From contig NC_082600.1 of NCBI RefSeq assembly GCF_030936135.1, positions 3,162,001-3,226,000 of the forward strand: a stretch of DNA of 64,000 nt, in the 5' to 3' direction. The position numbers were made by a program, and so were the translations under genes. How positions within the stretch are numbered: the stretch's first letter is position 1; each line of letters opens with the position of its first letter. Source of the stretch: Gavia stellata. Taxonomy: Eukaryota; Chordata; Aves; Gaviiformes; Gaviidae. The notes under the pieces were generated by a model. It did no database searches. It worked only from the letters and a program-made list of their open reading frames with translations, and was not told the DNA's origin. Shown piece after piece: positions 1 to 12,812 of the stretch.

Positions 1-2819
1 CCGAGAGCTGCACAAGTTCTCCTCCAGCATCTGACCTTCATACCCCTCAGCCCCAGCCACCCCCGGGTTCCAGGCAAATGGCTCAGGGGCGAGACCTGAG
101 CCATACCAGAGCCTCACCATGCTCCTTTGGCTTTGCAACATCTCCCATTTGGATCCCCACCGCTTTTCCTTCCAGTAGCCACTCTGCTCTGAGCAGTGGG
201 ATGACACGAGATGAGCACTGTCACACATAAGGATGAAGCAGAGATTTGGAGCTAGAACAACCCCTGAAACTCAGGTTTGGTGCGGAAACTAGATATTGTC
301 ACCCATGGATGAAAGCAAATCAAGGCACGTCAGAGAACAAGTTCAGCATCCACAAAGACCTACCATGTCTCCCTGTCCCAAAATGTTCACCCACTCCTTG
401 CACAAGCTACGTGGTGCTCTGTCTCCACCTATCTCGTAGGGCCAGAAGGGCTTATTATCCTTCTTCCTGTGAAAAAAATGAAAAATATTGAGACGTACCT
501 CTTCTTGCCCAGTAATTCACCCCAAGCCCAGCACAGGGCTGCCTGGTGTGGACTTTTCTCCAGAGAGGCTGACAGGAGTTGAGCGGAGTAAATCCCATTA
601 CAGTTGCGCTCAGGCCTTTGGGCTTGGGTCCTTCCTATAGTCATTTGTCAAGTGCTTTTCATCTGAAACATGATTCTGGGATTCAATTACCTTATAAAGT
701 CAATATTTTAGGTCACAGCTTATGCATCAACAAAGACATCTCCGGGGATTAGAGTTTAGCGTGGTGGAGCTCTAAGTAATGTTCCCTGCACTGCTCCAGC
801 TAAAAAAGTCAATAAGGTAGGTTTGTTTCCCCCACATTTCACTCTCAGAGGCTGCAAAATTATTGTGCACTTTTGCAAATTTAAACCATCGAGAAGGAGC
901 AAATGTTCCTGGCTTCATTATTTCCAGAGAGATAAAACAGGATTGCTCCACTGCCTCCTCTCCACGTTCTTGGCAACACTTTCCTGCTGCTGAGCTAATA
1001 AACAGGCATGGGTCAAGCAAGGCCCTCAGGATGGGTTTTGCCCATGCAAAGGGCCAACACAAGGTCTACAGCATCACTTAACCCCCTGTGCAGAGGTGGA
1101 TTTCTGGTATCAGAGATGGATTTTTGGTATTGGAGAGTCCTCCGATCTGTTTCAATTTTCTAAAGCTCCCAACAAGGCGGTGCTTGAGCCGTATTGTTAG
1201 TACCAGCAGTGTATTTCTAAACCCAGTGAGAATGAGTCCTAAACCCAGTGAGAATGAGTCCTAAACCCAGTGTCTAAACCCTCTGCAGTAGGCTGCATGT
1301 GCGCCTAATAAAACAGAAGGCAGTGCATTTTGGGGTAGATTCTGCAGTTAGCTGAGGTCTCCCAGGTACCTGCTAGAGGGGCTAAAGATAACCCAAAGTC
1401 AGAGACTACGAAAACCTGAAACTTTTGGGCACAGGAGGGAGAAAGGAGTCATGCTGAAGACCAAACCTTACACAAGAAACCGGAGCACGGGCGTAAGGCA
1501 GCCCAGGTGAAAGGTAAATGCTTTCATGAGCTGGACCGGGAGAAAGACCTTCCAACAGCTCTGGCGGAATGGGGCATTGTACAAAACACTGGTAAGGGCT
1601 TACCTGGGATGCTGTGCAATCCAAACCACACAGTCAAAGAAAGATGCACGAGGACCACGAGGGAGGGTTAGGAGGAAGACTGGGACCCAGAGGGGAGCCT
1701 CAGAGTTTTGTTCCTCTACCCCTGCAATGAGCAGCCGGCAAAGGAAGATGGCAAAAAACCAACTATTTAGGCTGAAAGACAATGTTAGCACGGGGAAAAA
1801 AATCAGGATAAGCTGGTCATAAACATATTCAGGCTGGAAACCAAGAGAGTTTCTAAGGATCCAAAGGAGAAAGTCTAGAAGAGCTTTGTAGAGAGGGGTA
1901 GGAGAGAAGGAGGACATCTGCCTGGTTTTTGGGCGGCTCTTGGGCGGTTAAGGAAAGGCAGTGAATGCAGCAGTGCTGCAATAGCAGAGGACAGGAGCTG
2001 GAGCCTCCCACCCTCTGCTCCAATATTTCAGGCTTTTTTAGTAAGCAGTCCAAATATAATTCTTCAGGGTTTTAATTAAAGACTTCAGGCAATCTAAGGG
2101 AAAAAAAAAAAGTTTCACTTTTCATTTGGGATGGGGGCTTTCTCCCTCCTTATTATGAAACTTAGCTCAATACTAAATTAAATATTTTTAATTCTTTTTT
2201 TTTTTCCCTGAAATCATCCAAACAGTAAATTTTGAGTCTTTGTCCAACAGTCTATCTATTGATCTTTGCCAAGGCCACAGCACTTCATAAATCTCCACTG
2301 AAGCCAGAAAAGCATCAAAAAAAAAAAAAAGAATTAAAAGTTAATACAACACAGATCACTTTCCAAGAAAAACTTCCAAGCCTGGAAATGTGCTTTCAGC
2401 AAACAGACCCTGCAGAAGCCAGCCCACTTGGTGCTCAGCAAAGCGCAACAGGGCCACGGTGCTCAAGATGGTCCAGGAGCAATTACCTTGGTGCACAAAT
2501 GCATCCATTGCAAACCCAACTGCAACGCCCCGGCTCTCCCACAGCATTTCTGGGGCATCGCAAGCACTGCAATAGCTTCCACATCAAAGCCGTTGGCTCA
2601 AACCTCTGCAACACCCACCGTGAATGAGCTCTGCAAGCTAACAGAGCCTCAGGACTTGTTTCTGCTCCATCTGGACATAGGCAAGACCTAATCGCAGGGT
2701 GCTGAGCCGCAAGTTGCCCCAGGCAGCCAGGAGGTGCTTTCATCCCATGTCTACTTGGCCAGCATTGCTGGATTTTGGCTAGCACCAACAGCCCCTCCTC
2801 TCCTGCCTTGCAGCTCAGT
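1..2819. other. Gene-free intergenic DNA
   Basis: I see no exon, RNA gene or recognisable transposon here. Open frames on both strands are below about 130 codons, overlap one another and resemble no family I know. Contents worth noting are a small 22-bp tandem repeat (1217-1272), A-runs near 2101 and 2319, and AT-rich patches. The stretch ends at the homopurine array that begins at 2820. Confidence 0.7.
1217..1272. repeat. 22-bp tandem repeat, about 2.5 copies
   Basis: Two identical 22-bp units (1217-1238 and 1239-1260) that begin CTAAACCCAGTG are followed by the first 12 bases of a third. The perfect identity indicates a recent local duplication. No function is suggested. Confidence 0.9.
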
Positions 2820-3158
2820 GAGAGGGAAGAAGAGGGAAGAAGAGGGAAGAAGAGGGAAGAAGAGGGAAGAAGAGGGAAGAAGAAGAGGGAAGAAGAAGAG
2901 GGAAGAAGAAGAGGGAAGAAGAAGAGGGAAGAAGAAGAGGGAAGAAGAAGAGGGAAGAAGAAGAGGGAAGAAGAAGAGGGAAGAAGAAGAGGGAAGAAGA
3001 AGAGGGAAGAAGAAGAGGGAAGAAGAAGAGGGAAGAAGAAGAGGGAAGAAGAGGGAAGAAGAAGAGGGAAGAAGAGGGAAGAAGAAGAGGGAAGAAGAGG
3101 GAAGAAGAGGGAAGAAGAGGGAAGAAGAGGGAAGAAGAGGGAAGAAGAGGGAAGAAGG
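2820..3158. repeat. 339-bp homopurine minisatellite with 10- and 13-bp units
   Basis: Every base from 2820 to 3158 on the plus strand is A or G. The array begins with 10-bp units of the form GAGGGAAGAA, switches near 2880 to 13-bp units GAGGGAAGAAGAA, then mixes both types from about 3040 and ends in 10-bp units. The 13-mer is the 10-mer plus one extra GAA. All reading frames are open on both strands because the composition excludes stop codons, so the roughly 150-codon frames here are artefacts. Long polypurine tracts of this kind can form intramolecular triplexes (H-DNA) and are length-unstable; that behaviour is inferred for this locus. Confidence 0.97.
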
Positions 3159-6100
3159 TGCCTTTATGCCTTCAGCAAAAGAAGGAAAAACTACACTGAG
3201 AGAACCCATCAAGTATATTTAATTTAGGCTCATTAGAAAGGGAAAACAAGTCTGGCCAGTCAGCTGAGCAGCTAATCAGGATAACATACCGTGGGCGTCT
3301 TAATGGGATTGCTTCAGCTGTGGTTAGGGCTAAATCAGCTCCTGGGGCTGGGCACAACATCGCAGGCACGACCGAGGGCAGGCAGTCGGCCATCCAGGGC
3401 ACCCACCCAAAATTACCCCAGACTAAAACCATCTCCAGCAAGAAGAGATGGAAATCCTCAGCCCCTGCAGTGCGTCTTTGAGTCGGTTTTCAGGAGTACT
3501 TTAGCAGCTTGTTATCACCAAACACTCAGGGAAGACTGTTCAATTAACAGAAGTTAGTAAAATTAGAAGATTTAACAGCAGTAGCAACATTTCACAAAAG
3601 ATAGCAGAAACACCCTCCTTTGACACTCTTTACCCATTGATAAGGTTTGATAAAGTTGTAAGCTTCGCGGGCATTTTCTGGCAAATGAGCCATAAAATAG
3701 GATAGTTTAAGTATTATCCCTGAATGGTAAACCTTCCAATTATGCTTGAAGAAAAATTAGTATATCCTGCTAATTATAGCGTCCATGGCTTGGATTTGTT
3801 TGAAGAGAAGCTCACTTCATTTAAAATAAACACCAACTTTGAAGGTAAGACAGGGGGTGAAAAAAGAAGGAAAATGAGAAATTAAAGACCTGGAACATGC
3901 AGAGCAACTGAGCACCCGTGTGCAATGGGTACACGCTGCAGTCGGTGCACGTCACCGCATCCATCCAGCTGTGGCAGCCCCCCCAACTCCAGCAGCACCC
4001 TCCGACCAGGACCAGCCTGGTCCAGAGCCAGGTGCCAGCAGCGTGGTCCCACCTGCCTCCCCAATTACCTCCGGCATGCACCCATATCATATCCCAGCTC
4101 CATCGGCATCCCAAAACAGGAGCCCTTCCCCAGGGTCCCTGCCAGTTGCATCTCCAAGCTGGGTCCTACAGCTGCCACGGAGGCGGCTACAGCAACGGGA
4201 CGCCCCGCACGTGTCAGGATCTGTCCCAATTTGGGTGAGTCTTCTTCTCCTGCCCTTTGGCTCCTACCATCGTTGGTAAGACAAGAAGCCCAGGTGGAAA
4301 GCAGAAGAAGAAGCTGTGCGTCTGCAGGTAGCAAACGGCTCTTGGCAGCGTCGCAGACCTGGTTTAGGTGGTCCCCAGGACAAGGATGGACTCTCTCCTA
4401 CGTGACGTGATAAAGGCAGCAGGATTAAATAATGGGGTTAATTCTCATTAAAAGAAGAAACCATTTAATAACAAAAGTGTTTTTCAGAAAATGCCCAAGT
4501 CTGGCTTCAGTAGCTGCTCAGGAGGGAGACCACGGCAGCACAATCGGTGCGTTACGGGTGACCAAGACCCAGAACAGAGCCAGGCTCAAAATACCTGCAT
4601 AAATACATTTATTCATAACAAACTCTATTTTTAAGGCCATTTCCTCACAGACAGATCAGCAGGAGGTTTGGGAGCTGCTATCTTCCCTATTTACAGCAAG
4701 CTGGAATTAACCTCAAGACCTTCTCTGCTCTCCAGAAGGCATCGCTGTGTCCAGGTGATGGATCAAAATAAGGCCCACACTGAAATGCTGTCTGCGGTGG
4801 CTGAATTATGGGGACAGCCAGGGCCACCGCCAGCCACCCGGACACCGGCATAAACAGGTCATAACCAAGAACGCTATTGCCTTAATTTGTTAAATCTGAA
4901 GGAACAACAGCCAGTGATAGACTGGGGATTCTGGGGCACTTTGGGTGTGCTGCTCTGGGGTTTGCTGGTTGTCACTTGCAAAATTTGTTGTAGCACATCA
5001 CTTTTAATTTTTCAGCAGGATTTGGTGTCCTTGAGCAAAAGCAAGCAAAGCAGTGAAGAGCAGTAGGCGCGGGTGAGAGACCCATCACCGCCAATAGAAG
5101 AATTAAAGCTGTGACCACGCCTGGACGAACCAAGAAAGAGTTTTTGATTTCTCTCATTGAAACATCACCTCTGTGTCCTGCACCCACTTTAGTTGGGGTT
5201 GCAGGGAAGCGGATAACGTAATTTCATTTAGCGGACTGGCAAATCTAGACTCAGTGTTTTCTTTTCCAGAATCAACAACACGAAGGTCTTTGACCATTCG
5301 TTGCTGCTTTCTCACAAATTTTATGGACCAGCGGGTGAGGCCCGAGGTGTCAGGTACCGGCTGCAGGTCTGACATAGGAAAGGTGAGCAAAGCATGGTCC
5401 AAAAGGGCCAGTTTTCATGAAATATATGAAAACATCATTTTGGGCACCAAACACTGACCCTTATTTGTTAAAAATTGTTACACTTGGTTAGGGAGGTCGC
5501 AGGAGAAATGGTAATGGGTTTTACCCCTTGTTTCCTTTTACTCCTTTGCGGGGCACAGGGACCAGGCACACTGGGGGGAGAAAGGGGGACTCGCATAGAA
5601 AAAGCCAACAAACTGAGAAAAGCAATAATAAAACACAAGCAAGCCAGACTTTTTCCCCTTTCAGATTATTTTTAAATAAAAAGCTTAGAAAGAAACTTTC
5701 AACCTCTTTCATTGTTCCACTTCAACCTGAAATGTAAATACAAAACTGACTCCTCTGCTTATGAGCACTAATATTGTAGTAGTTATGAAGGAGAGCAAAG
5801 CTACCGGGCTGGTAGGTACAGCTCACAGGATTAGGGGGCCAAAGGCTCAGCACCCATAACCATAGCCAATAGCACCCTACAACTCCAGGGCCATTTCCAT
5901 CCATGCACATTCCCAGGAGCACGGATATCCCCACCCACCCATCCCGCACCCATCCCCAGTGGTGGCTCGCAGGGCAAATTTCTGGGCATTTTTATCTTGG
6001 CTGTAAAAACAACAAAAAAATGGCTTTCGGCAAGAATTCTGCAAAAGGCTCTGTTTTGACTGACAAACCCGTCCACCAACTCGGTTGCCCAAAACCAAAA

Positions 6101-9100
6101 CGAGCGAGGTGTGCAAATGGACCCAATGAGAAATTGTTCCAAAACGGGAAGGGATGAATATTCATGGCAATATTTTGGTTGTATCTAATCTATCTTTATA
6201 ACAGACATTTCACTCCAGCACACCAAGGCTGGAGCTCTAAACAGCAACAGCAAGAAGAAAAATAATTAGCATAAGGGATAGTAATTAAGGAGGCAAATAC
6301 AGTAGATGCCGCTCGGTAATTTTGTCAGGAGGGCGGGAGAGCACCGAAGTTCCCCGGGGAGCGGGCAACGTGCGCCCCTCGCCCATTAAACACTGCATTG
6401 CACAGTCACGTATACTACTCGTACAGACGGAGTAAGTGTTTCGCTCTGCTTGCACAAACAGAAACACAGCCCAGCGAACATGACGTGCCGGGACATTTCA
6501 TCACGCAGGGAAGGAGGGAGGCTGAATTTTGTGTCCCCAAAGCATGTTTCCTCCAAATTGCTGTGGCACAAGAGGTGACAGTGACGGCTTCATACTGCAC
6601 CGAGAGCAGCTCAAATGAAGCCCCGCAATGGTAGACGAGACTTCCCCCAGCTCATCTTTTCTGCAGAACTAGATGCCTGGCTCCAGCCAAATGCAACGTA
6701 CATCCTTGTGGTACCCTAATCCTGACACGGATGCATTTTGCTGGCAGCCAGCCCATGCCGTTAAGTCATCACGTTACGTGGCATCGCACGTTGAATGCAT
6801 CCAATCCCTTCAGCGATGTTCAGAAGCGACTACCATGTACAAATCCCTCATTTGGATGCTTAATTAACTGGTGGGCACATAAATGCCAGGTTTATGTGCT
6901 TGCACGGGGAGCAGAGCGTATAAATGTGGGCTTCGGCTGGGTTGTTAAGGCAGCCAGGTCCAGAAACGGGGCTCGTTATGGGAGGAAACAAGCAGGGAAT
7001 GAATGGCACATGCCAACGGAGACTTTTTAAATCAAAAACACAAAAAATGCAGCTCGCCCTAAAATTCAAGGTGGCTCAGCACACTGCAAAACCAGGCAGT
7101 TTGGGGGAATGGATTGTTTTTATTGACTCTTGAAGCAAAACAGTGCAAAGAGTGAAACCAGGAGGAAAGCACCTCCTGCAAAGATTTATTCTGCAGTGCA
7201 AAACAGCAACATCCAGAGACAGCAGAGATCCCCTCCATACCCAGGCTCAAACACTGCCAGTGCCCCTAAACTCTTTGGGATCTTCCCAAAGGGCAAAATA
7301 GTGGCTGAACAGGACAGGAAGCTAAGTTCTGCTAAAAATGGCTCTACATATTTTAATATCCACCCAACCCTCTGAGCTAAGTGACAACCCTCCCGTATAA
7401 ATGCATTACTCTCATCATAAAAGCGCTCGTACTTTCTTCTAGGATTTTCAGAACCCTCTTCCACCATATGTATCACACAAAGACTGGCTATTTTGAAAGC
7501 ACTGAAAGTGCAGACTGCTGATTTTTAATATGCATTGTGTTTTACAGCTCAGCTACCCGGTTAATGTGCAGTGTCAAGGATTTCAATGGGACTATATTTA
7601 TAAGCATCATTAATTCATATGAGTTCATAATAATCCCATAATATGGAATTAGCAGATTTCTGCTTTATCCAAGGTGCTATTAAGATATATATCAAGCCAA
7701 GAGTAAGGCTATTCCACAAAGCAAAAATACAAAGGCAAAACAACTTCAATAGCATGTTATTATTAGATGCTGAACAGTTAGAGAAGAAGAAAAGCTTGTT
7801 GAACAGAGGTGGAAGCTGTGTTTTATGTGCTTTCCAGTATCACCACGCTGCAGAAGGAGGAATAAAAAACCAACCTGTAAAAGCCAAGGGCACGGAAGGA
7901 ATGTCGAGTCTCCACGGGGTGCTGGAGGGGAGCCCTGCGATGGGGATGCTCTGGCGAGCGAGGCATGGCACCTCCAGCCCCTCTGCTACCGACACCCATC
8001 CCCATGTCACCCAAGTGTATCCCCAAGTGGCACGTGTCGAGCTTCAAGAGAGTTCGGCACCTTCCCAAAAAGTTGGTCCAACTCTGAAAAACAGGCTCCA
8101 GCCCTGCTTGGGATCACATTAGTTATGCAATGTTATTCAGCTGGGAGCAAAAAACCCTCCAGTATGCATTATTTCTTAACTGCCATTATGTACTCTAAGA
8201 GGGAAACGTTCAAGAGGAATTAGGAAAAAAGCAGATAAATGAGCAGGGAATTTAGGACTGGGCTCCTGGGACTGGAAGTGAAAAAACCCTGCAGCGTTCA
8301 CCATAAAACCTGCCTTTCAGGCTGAAGATGACAGCAATCAGCTTTGCTTTTCCAACTCCAGGAAAGGGATTTCCTTGGATCGTTCCGCGGTTGTTTGGTT
8401 TGAGAAAAACTGAAGAAAGGACGCCCAGCGCTGCTCCAGTTCCTACCAATGGTGCTGAGCACCATCAAGCAAGAAAACTCACGCAAACATCACCATTCAC
8501 AAATCACTGCGATGTTCTGTTCACAACATTGCTAAATAGAAAAGAGAAAGGGGAAGCCAAATATTTCACCTACAAAATCTTGATAAAAGCTCCGTGTGGA
8601 TGAACCTGCATCCCTATGTCCAAGATCTCTCAAACGGGGTGGCCGCAGGAATTATTTTAGCAATATACCAAAACAGGCATCGGAGTTGCAGCACCCGGGG
8701 CTCTTCCCTGCGTCTGGCTAATTCGCTAAATCAGATGTAAGCGCTGAGTCGGAAAACAAATTTACTTCCAGCTTTGCAACAAATTAGCAGCACCCAGATC
8801 AAAACCGCGGTCTTGTTATTCAGCTTTCTGGAAATGGGTGGAAAAGTCTTTATTTTTTGATGGACATAGGGACCGGTGAGCTCAGGCACAGTTTCTCCAA
8901 AGCCCCATGCCCCACGGCTCCTTGTCCCAGGCGGTTCACTGCAACCCCCACGCTGAGCCCCCCCGGGCCATCTCGGGCAACTCCTCCTAAAAACTTCCCC
9001 TCCACCTTGTTTTTTGGCTTTTTTTTTTTACCTCCAAGCATGTTGCTACAGCAACCCCAGCATTTTATCGGCGCTTAGGGGAATATTCATCTCCAGTTCA

Positions 9101-11125
9101 GCTGCTCCATGGAAACGCATCTCGGCAGCCCCTCTCTCCATCCCTGCTTGGAGGGGGGGAAGCTGACCCCACCACTCGCTGCCCGCTGGAGCACGGGGTC
9201 CACACCAGCTGGACAAAGACAGCAGGGTGGGAGGTGCTGTGGAGGGATCCTCTCGGCTTGGAGGAGCACCCAAAAAACCCCTTGCAATGACCAGCCCAGC
9301 GCTCACAGCCTCTGCAATGCAGCTGCGATGCCCACTGGGCAAAAACACCGAGTGTGCAGGAGTGGGGGCCCCACACTGGCACCCCGTGGCCGTCATAGGA
9401 GGGATCCTGTTGGACATAATTCACTGGTTTGCTGAAATTTTAACACTTGGTCCATAACCTGCTGAACGCAGCAGGACACATATCATCTAGCATTTCCCAA
9501 GACTTCATCCTGCAACATGCACTGCACATCTGCCACGTATTTAGGGCAATCTCTCTGGGGACCAGCCCGTCCACAGGGCCATCGGAATGACACGTGCGCT
9601 GATGTTACGCAGCAAAACCACATCATCATTTTCCATTGGGTTTTTGAATATTCAAGTGATGGAAACAAGATGTCAGCTCTGCATCCAGCCATGCCTGCCG
9701 GTGCGCAAAGAGAGACTCGTACGTGCACGCACACACCCAGCATAGCCGTTGCAGCCCCACAGCTCGCTACCACAACCACCTGCAGGACCGCCAGCATGAC
9801 AGAGGCAAATGGCAAAAATAGCCATTTCCAAGAAAATTAATTCAGTCCCTTCACGTGTATTCTGCAGCACCCACGTCTCTCCCCTGCACCACAGTCATGA
9901 TGCTTTTTCCAGCAAAAAGCAAACCCTGTGGCTCTAAAGGGCTCTCCAACGCTTTGGCTGGAAAAGACAATCCCAAAATAATCCAGACATGCCTCTAAAC
10001 TGGGAAAGCTCCTTTGCCTTAAGGTGCCATTGCCCTTTCTGGCTGCAGAGCAGGAGTGAGACTGGGTCCCCCACCACCGGCACATCACACCGGCGAGCCC
10101 TCCGCCTCTGCCCCACCCCGGAGCAACTCAGCCGTGGGACTTAGCTAACCCATATAACATTAAATTAGATAATAACATTAAGCAGATGTTTAAGTAATTA
10201 CTCAGCATAAAATTATTAAAACGAAGTGTACTTCTTCAGACTCTAAAGGCAACTTTACAGCATCACGCACAGGTCTCTCTCTGGCAGTGCTACCTCTTGC
10301 TGCCAGCACGGCACTGGCAGTCCCTTAGGCTCTGCGCTTTCTGTGGCATTTTTTGTGTCTTTAAATACAAGGCACTTTTAAGGTTTCCTTGGCCAAGGCC
10401 AAAGCTCATTAATATTCCAAGCAAAATACTCAAGCGCTTAAAAATAAGCAGAAATGAAGTGCTGTGCTGGCCTGCAGATAATAAAATAATATATCTGATC
10501 GTGCAAAAGTAAAAGCAGAGTTCTTCCTCTTGATTTTGCCTAATTATTTTTTTTTGTATCATCTAAGGTTTGCCTCTCCCAGTTTCCCAACCTTCTGCTT
10601 TTTTCAAAGAAGAAACAAGTTCTCTCCACAAGACCTCAACGAAGGCAGGAAGACAGGAGGGGTACCTCCTTCCAGCCCTACTAGAATGGGTTTTCCTCTG
10701 TTGTTTCCCAGCTGCCTTACTCGTATCTCAACATATTTCTTCTCTATATTACTAACAAGCGCATTTTCAGCCTGTTGAAGTTTAAGATAAAATTAATATA
10801 TTGGCAGATATCCACGGCAGCCTCTCAGGTGTTCGTATTGAAAATTATTATTTTCAACAGTTCATGGCTCATTTCTTTAAAATTAAAATTAGTGTTGTGG
10901 CAGCCAGGAATAATTTCCCAGATGCCTGCACAGAGGAGAGCACAGACCTGGAGGATGTGAGGAATGAGGCTCTGCTGCCATCCGATATATCCAACTTGGG
11001 GTGTCCCGTGTCTGTATCACTGGGGATGACCTTGAACAGGGACCCCAACCCAGAGACCAGTTGCAGATGAAGCAGAGGTGGGGATGCTTTTCTTCGCTTC
11101 CCCTGGTTGTCCGTGTTCAGCTGCG

Positions 11126-11165
11126 ATCGGAGCAAGATGCTGGGCATCGGAGCAAGATGCTGGGC
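11126..11165. repeat. 20-bp perfect tandem duplication
   Basis: Two identical adjacent 20-bp copies start at 11126 and 11146 with ATCGGAGCAAG, followed by a short partial echo (AAGATGC). This is a recent local duplication in non-coding DNA. Confidence 0.9.
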
Positions 11166-12785
11166 AAGATGCCTGGTCTGAAATAGTACCATTGGTTTCA
11201 CGTCTTCAAGCTATACCCTTGAAGTCAAGCAGATTTCTCTCTTAACCACTTAAATCCCACCATCCCATTGAACTACAGACAAAGATCTGACCTAAAAGCT
11301 GCACTAGGACATTAGCAAAGTGAGATCTGGCAGAAAATATAAAGGACAGGACTGAAAATAGCACATGTGGACCATCGCCCAGTTACCCACGCCACAGAGT
11401 ATTTAAGGAAAGCACATGGGTGCATGGAGCAGCACCGTTTGGACAAGTGTTTGGATTTGTTTGGATTTGGGGTGGCATCCTGCTGGGTGACCTGGTAGCG
11501 GGGAGGAGGACAGCCCCGATCTCCACTAGTTACTGGGGAAAAAACAAGTATTATGGTGGCCACAGCCCTGTGAGGGGAAAGAGAGAGGTGGCATTTCGCT
11601 TTAACTCACTCCATCTTCACCCCGTCATGCTGCACAGCCACCACCTCATGCCACCACCTGCCACTGTGCAGGGACCCGCGGTCTTCAGCGGGATGAAGCT
11701 CTGGGTACTGCACAGAGCTGCTGTGTTCTAGCTGTGGACCCGCGGAGGGTTGATGCCACGGCCATCCCTATGGCGTGTCTCTGGGACACCCAACTGCTGT
11801 GTCCGTCTCAGGTGTCCCCACGGGGAGAGTCATGCTTTTGGCCACCCACCCAGCCTCCACAGCAGAGGCAAATAATCTGCTTTCCTGGGAAGCTGGGCAG
11901 GGAGGCGCAGCCTTTGCCCCATGCTCCCAACCCCATGCGGCACGGTGAAACAGGGATGGGACAGGGACCCTTCCCAAAGGCCATAAACGCCTGCAGCCTC
12001 CGTGCAGCACCGAAGCATCCTTCTGCACTGTAAATCACTGGGAAACATTAATAAACAGCTCCATCTACTGACACCCTCACCTCCGAAATCCAGACCCCCA
12101 CAGCAGCCCAGATGCATCATCCAGAGGCACCCATGGAGTCAACCGCATCCTGGGGGGGCCAAGCAGGCACCAGCTTTCCTCCCAGGCACAGCCCAGGTAC
12201 AGCCCATCGCAGCCCCGCCGATTCCTTGCAGGGCAGAAAATCTCCCAGAGCAGCTCGGTGCCTCCTCCTGACCCCGCTCTATCAGAATTTCAATTAATTG
12301 ACATTAATTAAATCTATTTTCATCTTGTTGAGCAAAATGTAATATCCCTTTAATATTGTATTTCAGCCAAGGAGATGAATATACATGTGATTAAAAAAAG
12401 CTAAGCCAAGGAGTCGAAAAGCAGCATCTGAGAATGAGCAGCCCTGTTACACCTGTGTAGCTCTGGGACATAAAAAGACGTAGCTGGGACTTCGCCGCCC
12501 AGAAGCCGCGCTTTTCTTCAACACCGAGCACCGTGGTCCCTACGCAGCCCCTGTTGGAGGACCAAAAATGGCACAACAAACCTCCCTCTTCACATCATAG
12601 TATCTTCCTCCAGGGCTTTTCACGCCTCTGAGAAATGAGGCCAAAATGGCAAAACCACAACTGGAGGCACCCAGAGACATCGCTTCCTCCCCAAAACTCG
12701 TTCAGTAACACAGCATGCAGGCAGCTCTCCCTCACCTCCGAAACAACTGGCCCTTCACCCCCATTTTTCCCTATGCCTTAAGGTT

Positions 12786-12812
12786 AAAAAAAAAAAAAAA
12801 GAAAAAAAAAAA
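12786..12812. repeat. A-rich simple repeat
   Basis: Fifteen A, one G, then eleven A. It could be a poly-A tail relic or plain slippage; no adjoining retrocopy is recognisable. Confidence 0.85.

Noticed and set aside
2734-3227. Charged repeat proteins of about 150-160 residues on both strands
   Set aside because: They are forced by the homopurine array, which cannot form stop codons; there is no start context, conservation or family match.
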